Assembly (NCBI RefSeq): GCF_018320785.1
Contig: NC_054875.1
Span: 3,520,632 to 3,584,631, forward strand
From: Cheilinus undulatus
Lineage: Eukaryota > Chordata > Actinopteri > Labriformes > Labridae
Direction: 5' to 3'
DNA: 64,000 nt
The translations under genes and the position numbers were made by a program. Shown piece by piece: positions 59,950 through 64,000 of this stretch; the stretch's first letter is position 1, and each line of letters opens with the position of its first letter. The notes beneath the pieces were generated by a model. That model was not told where the DNA came from. It saw nothing but the letters and a program-made list of their open reading frames with translations, and did not search any database.

Positions 59950-60530
59950 CAGGGGTGTCAAACTCAATCACAGGGGGGCCAGATTCTGAACTCAGGTCTA
60001 ACCTGAGGGCCTAACAGGGTCCACTTTCAACCAAACTGTCAGCCTCATTCTCGCCAGTAACACATTAAGGGGAAAAAATAGCTCTGATGATAAATGATTC
60101 TGAGATCTAACAAGTCAAAATGATGTTAAAAGGCTCAAAATCTGAGATAAAAAGTAAAACTTATTATTGCAAAAGGTCAAAACACAAAATTCGATGTAAA
60201 GATAATGCTATTTAAATGCAAATATATAAAAAAGAAGGTCATGATCATGTTTTTAAGGCCAAAACATGACTTGAGATTCAAAATTGTGAACCTAAAAGGT
60301 CAAAATATGTGATAAAAAGTCAAAATTATAATTGTAAATGTGAAAATATGAAATAAAAAGTTTAAAAGCATACATAGAAAAAGCCAAAATATTAGAAAAA
60401 AGTCAAAATAATAAATTTACAGGGTCTTTAAATTCTGAGTGGATATTAAGTTTATAGTTTACAGTAAAATAGGATTTTTCCTTATTGGCAGGAAAATAGT
60501 GGAACAAATCCCCAATCTGGTTTCTCAGGT
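59950..60530. mobile_element. hAT-type element, right end uncertain
   Basis: It starts 'CAGGGGTGTCAAACTCAATC' after CTGTAAAG, followed by about 400 bp rich in 'AAAAGTCAAAAT' words, as in the element at 48871-49348. The right end could not be fixed. Confidence 0.45.
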
Positions 60531-60687
60531 AAAGTCAAACCTCTTTAATCCTGGTTCCCAACCTGGGGTCTGGGACCCCTTTAAACTCAAATGACCTAAA
60601 ATCCTGATAAAACCCGCATGAATGGTTCATACCGAGGTGTTTTGCTAATAACATTTGTGGTTTGGGCGATTGTATTTTACTTTAAAC

Positions 60688-61570
60688 CAGTGATTCTCAA
60701 CATGTGGCTCTTTTATGTCTTCATTTTAAACATTATTCCCCAGAAAACCTTAAAAAGGAAAATTAAACCACAAAGATTATCCATTGCAAGTGACATTAAT
60801 CAGTTTGTGTCCTTTATTTACACAGTAGGCTTTAATAGTCAACCTCTTGTTTTGTCTGCATATTTCCATTGCCTTTATTTATTTTTTGCTTCTTTGATTC
60901 CATTTTTACTGCTTTTAGCCCGTTTTCAACACTTTAATCCTGCTTTTTGCAATTTTTGCCTCTTTTTTCACATTTTTTTGCCACTTTTTGCCCATTTAAG
61001 CTGCCCTTTCCAATTAACTTCCACTAATTTCTCATTTTGTTACTCTTTTATGCTATCTGTTGCTCTTTCCCACCTTTTTTCTGATTTTTGCTCATTTTAG
61101 TCACTTCTCACTCATTTTTCTCCATGTTTTTGCCACTTTCTGCCCTTTTTTTTGCCAATTTTCACCCATTTTTGCCACTTTTCTCCCAGTGTTTGCCTCT
61201 TTAAGCCAATTTTCCCCACTTCTTTTTTTCACTTTTCCCCTTGTTTTTTATACTTTTATCCCGCTTTTTGCTATTTTTGCCCCTTTTTGCCACGTCTTGC
61301 CCATTTAAGTTGTCTTTTGCAATAAAATGCCACTTTTTGCCCATTTTCCTTCCCTTTTTTCTGATTTTTGCCCATTTTAGTCACTTTTCACCCATTTTAG
61401 CAACGTTTTTGCCACTTTTAACTCATTATTTGGTCACTTCCCACCCATTCTTGCCTCTTTTCTCCCAGTATTTGCCACTTCTTGACCATTTTTTCCACTT
61501 TTAACTTATTTTAACTGCCTTTTTTCACCACTTAGATTGTGGCTCTTGCAAAGGTATTTTTCCACCACTG
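60688..61570 (-). mobile_element. hAT-type family A element, inverted
   Basis: It starts 'CAGTGATTCTCAACATGTGG' and ends 'TTTTTCCACCACTG', after 'GTGGCTCTTGCAAAGG'. Flanks CTTTAAAC and CTCTATAA agree at 5 of 8. The body is the 'TTTTTGCCACTTTTTGCCC' array. Confidence 0.6.
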
Positions 61571-62449
61571 CTCTATAATAAAGTCAAATACAACTGCTGT
61601 TTTGGGATGTAATGTGCACTCAAAAAACTTAAAGTACAAAACAAACAAACAAACAACAACAACAACAACAAAACACCCAAATACTGTAGTCTGAGTAAAT
61701 GCAATTAGTTACCTTCCGCCTCTTGAAGAACCAAGAACTAAAGGAAAGACCCAAGATCGTCCAGAGAGGGTGGGAGGGAGATTTTATTTTATAAATATAT
61801 ATATTTCTGTTTTCATGCTTTTGTAGCAGATATTGATTTAGATTGAAAACATACACCGATGCTACTAAGCCTGAGTAGGAACGAAATTGTCAACAGATAA
61901 ATAACTTAACTGAAGTATCATTTCTTTTAAAATTTTCAAATTAGAGCCGAATATTTCAAATTCCTGCTTATATCCACGTAGCCGTGCTAATGAACCCTGA
62001 TTGAAAATGATCCAACGGCGACATCTAGCGTTCATCTCATGGTGTTGCACCCGCCGCGCAAATCCCCAATTCAAAAAGGATCATTTTACAGTTGTTTTAG
62101 TTTTTTATTAGGTAAAATCCAAAAGTGTCTTTAAATATTACTACACATCTAACCTTTATATCGAAATATTCCATTCGGCTTTATTCACACTCACAGATGA
62201 GCCAATGATTTTAGTAAAATGTGTTTTTTCTCACTGTAAAATGTTCCTACATCGAAGGATTTACTTCTATTTCAGCTGAATTTACAGACAGACTTTATGC
62301 TTCATATCTCATTTAATTGGCAGCATTTAAGAGCTCTGTTCACGCCAGAATCCCCATAAATTTCTCAGTGATATGCTCCATAAAAGCCGGTCCAGCTGAG
62401 AGTAAACACGGACTAAATCTGCTGAGAGTCTGCTGAAGGAAATCTCCGC
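61571..62449. other. Gene-free sequence
   Basis: An (AAC)n run is at about 61648-61672. No exon or element border supported. Confidence 0.45.
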
Positions 62450-62793
62450 CCCGAACTACAACCGGCTCTTCTTCTTCTTCTTCTTCTAGTAGTAAACGGC
62501 TCTGAGAGCGGGACAGAGAGAGGAAGAGGAGGAGGAGGCGGGAGGGAAACACAACAGGAAAACCCTGGGAAAGAAGAGCTTGTTCTTGGGTAAATCCTGT
62601 CTTTGAGCAGACTCCGTGGTTGTTGTTGGAGTAAAGGAGCTGGGAGTGTGTGGGACAGCCGGAGGACTGAGGTGAGCTCTGAGGAGCCTCTTACCCTGAA
62701 CAATACTCCTGTGACTTTCTGTAGGAGTGTGGAAACCGTGGATTATTACAGATTATCATCTATTCTGGCCTAAATACGACCTCCAGACTTCAG
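62450..62793 (+). other. Candidate 5' UTR exon of a downstream gene
   Basis: A purine-rich, GC-richer block stands out from the AT-rich surroundings. It has no ATG-led frame of note on the + strand and carries consensus splice donors at 62672 (GAG|GTGAGC) and 62794 (CAG|GTGAGT). This is how non-coding first exons often look. The gene itself would lie past the end of the window. Not confirmed. Confidence 0.35.
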
Positions 62794-62856
62794 GTGAGTG
62801 AAACACTGAACTATGTTTGAACAGTGAGAGTCTAAATGTGAGTTCATCTCTGATAG

Positions 62857-64000
62857 GGCTGGGCAATGTGGGCCAAAACTCATCTATTTATTCTGAACGA
62901 TTCACGATATGTCCATTAGTAGGCTAAAGTAGTTACAAATACCAGAATTACAGACTTTGATTTTAATTTTAGTTAAATTCAGACCTTATTGATCCCTGAA
63001 ACCACAGTGACATAAATAGAGGTCCAGACAGTCAAATATTGGTCAGTTTTTAGTTTTTAATCATCAAAAATACTGACAAAGTCCTCCGCACTGCCTAAAT
63101 CAGTGGTTTCCACTCGTTTTTCCTTGAACCATCCACCCACTTATATACAAGCCAAGACCCTTAGACCCACATGAAAGTGTCATACTGCTGTCAAAAATCA
63201 ACTTTCAGGTCTTTCATCAAAATAAACTTTACAGCTATGCTCTAATGCTCTATTCTGATCTTTTGCTCAGATCTGATTTTGTTTTGTTTGCCCGTTCACA
63301 CTGCAGTTGAATTCCCAAGGATCAGATGTGAATCTGATTTAGAACCACTTCTAGAGGTGGCCTTATTCTGATATGAAAGGTCAGAGGATTTTGTTGTTTA
63401 CACTGCCAGAAAAGAAGAAACAGATATGAGTCACATACGTGGAGAAAACGTGAAGATATTGCACTCATGAGTGGCCTAAATGAAACCAGAGATCAGATAC
63501 CTGCAGAATTGGAGGCCTGCTGGTGACAGCAGCATGACCGTGTGCTGGTAATGACCTGCTGACGGGACAATCATGTTTATGAACACATGTGACTTTTTAA
63601 AGGAGCAGCACAGACTGCAGCTTCATGCTGAGGTGTGTCTACATAATATTACATCTGTGACAGTCATTGTGGCTGCAGGAAGGACAAAACAGGGCAATGT
63701 CCACTGTGGTACTTCTGAGTCTGTTAGACAGTTTTATTATTGGTTTATTGATCCTATAACAGAGAGCGTACAGTCCCAGTTAAACAAGATCTCATAGTTC
63801 AGCTCATCAAGCTGCTCACAGAGGATGTAATGCTAAACTGCTGATAGAGAATATATTAACAACAGTCCCATTCTAGAGTAGCCTGTTAGTGTGGTGCAGC
63901 TGTTGAGGCATTCAACTCAATGAGTCAGATTTTTCCACCAGGTTTAAATTCTGTATGTTCTTAACAGTTTTATTTGGTTATGAGGTACACAGCTAGTTGT
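62857..64000. other. Gene-free end of window with MITE ends
   Basis: 'AGGGCTGGGCAATGTGG' near 62857 and 'CAGTGGTTTCCACTCG' at 63101 are left ends of small DNA elements. No right ends or exons seen; if the 62450-62793 exon is real, this is its first intron. Confidence 0.35.

Noticed and set aside
55804-62449. A VNP or fourth natriuretic peptide gene after ANP
   Set aside because: No CFG...DRIG...GLGC pattern in any reading frame; the segment is explained by transposons and spacer.

Overview
The window looks like teleost fish nuclear DNA, most likely from a spiny-rayed (percomorph) species. Three small intron-split genes carry hormone sequences typical of fish. The rest is dense in fish-type DNA transposons, SINEs and LINE 3' ends. 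There is no sign of bacterial or viral organisation. The only host genes I can support are three natriuretic peptide precursors, all on the + strand within about 24 kb: a C-type peptide of the CNP3 class (31620-32252), a B-type peptide (39026-40171) and an A-type peptide (48327-55580). They share a phase-0 first intron after about 28-38 codons, a 17-residue CFG...GC ring near the C terminus and a TATA box upstream. This fits one ancestral CNP-like gene duplicated in tandem. CNP3 ends directly after the ring. BNP and ANP have a phase-1 second intron and a tail beyond the ring. No ventricular natriuretic peptide (VNP) gene was seen.

Layout. Positions 1-31000 contain no supported host gene, only a patchwork of transposons: hAT-type non-autonomous elements filled with a GTGGCAAAAATGGGT-like sub-repeat, a broken Tc1 transposon, a piggyBac-like deletion derivative, fragments of a LINE reverse transcriptase and of an hAT transposase, a tRNA-derived SINE and long inverted repeats. 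Positions 31400-40400 hold CNP3 and BNP, separated by a decayed mariner-like element with nested inserts. Positions 40700-48000 are again transposons, including a four-level nest at 43247-45331 that has generated a 44-bp minisatellite. Positions 48270-55800 hold ANP, whose 4.3-kb second intron is swollen by at least four insertions. Positions 55800-62300 are transposons. A possible untranslated first exon of an unseen downstream + strand gene lies at about 62450-62793.

How the genes work together. By family knowledge, BNP and ANP are heart hormones that act through guanylyl-cyclase receptors on salt, water and blood pressure, and CNP3 is the relative closest to the ancestral form. Sequence signals that may set their separate expression are a perfect cAMP response element at CNP3, a palindrome containing M-CAT sites on both strands at BNP, and AU-rich (ATTTA) instability motifs in the BNP 3' UTR.

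The least expected observations are a mobile cassette with promoter-like sequence, a conserved 31-codon exon and an intact splice donor (two good copies, one broken); the birth of a minisatellite inside a transposon with an unexpanded sister copy for comparison; repeated duplication of the CNP3 3' exon edge; and a shared 8-bp target-site pattern (nnnTAnnn) among the hAT-type elements. All calls come from reading the sequence by eye, without database searches.
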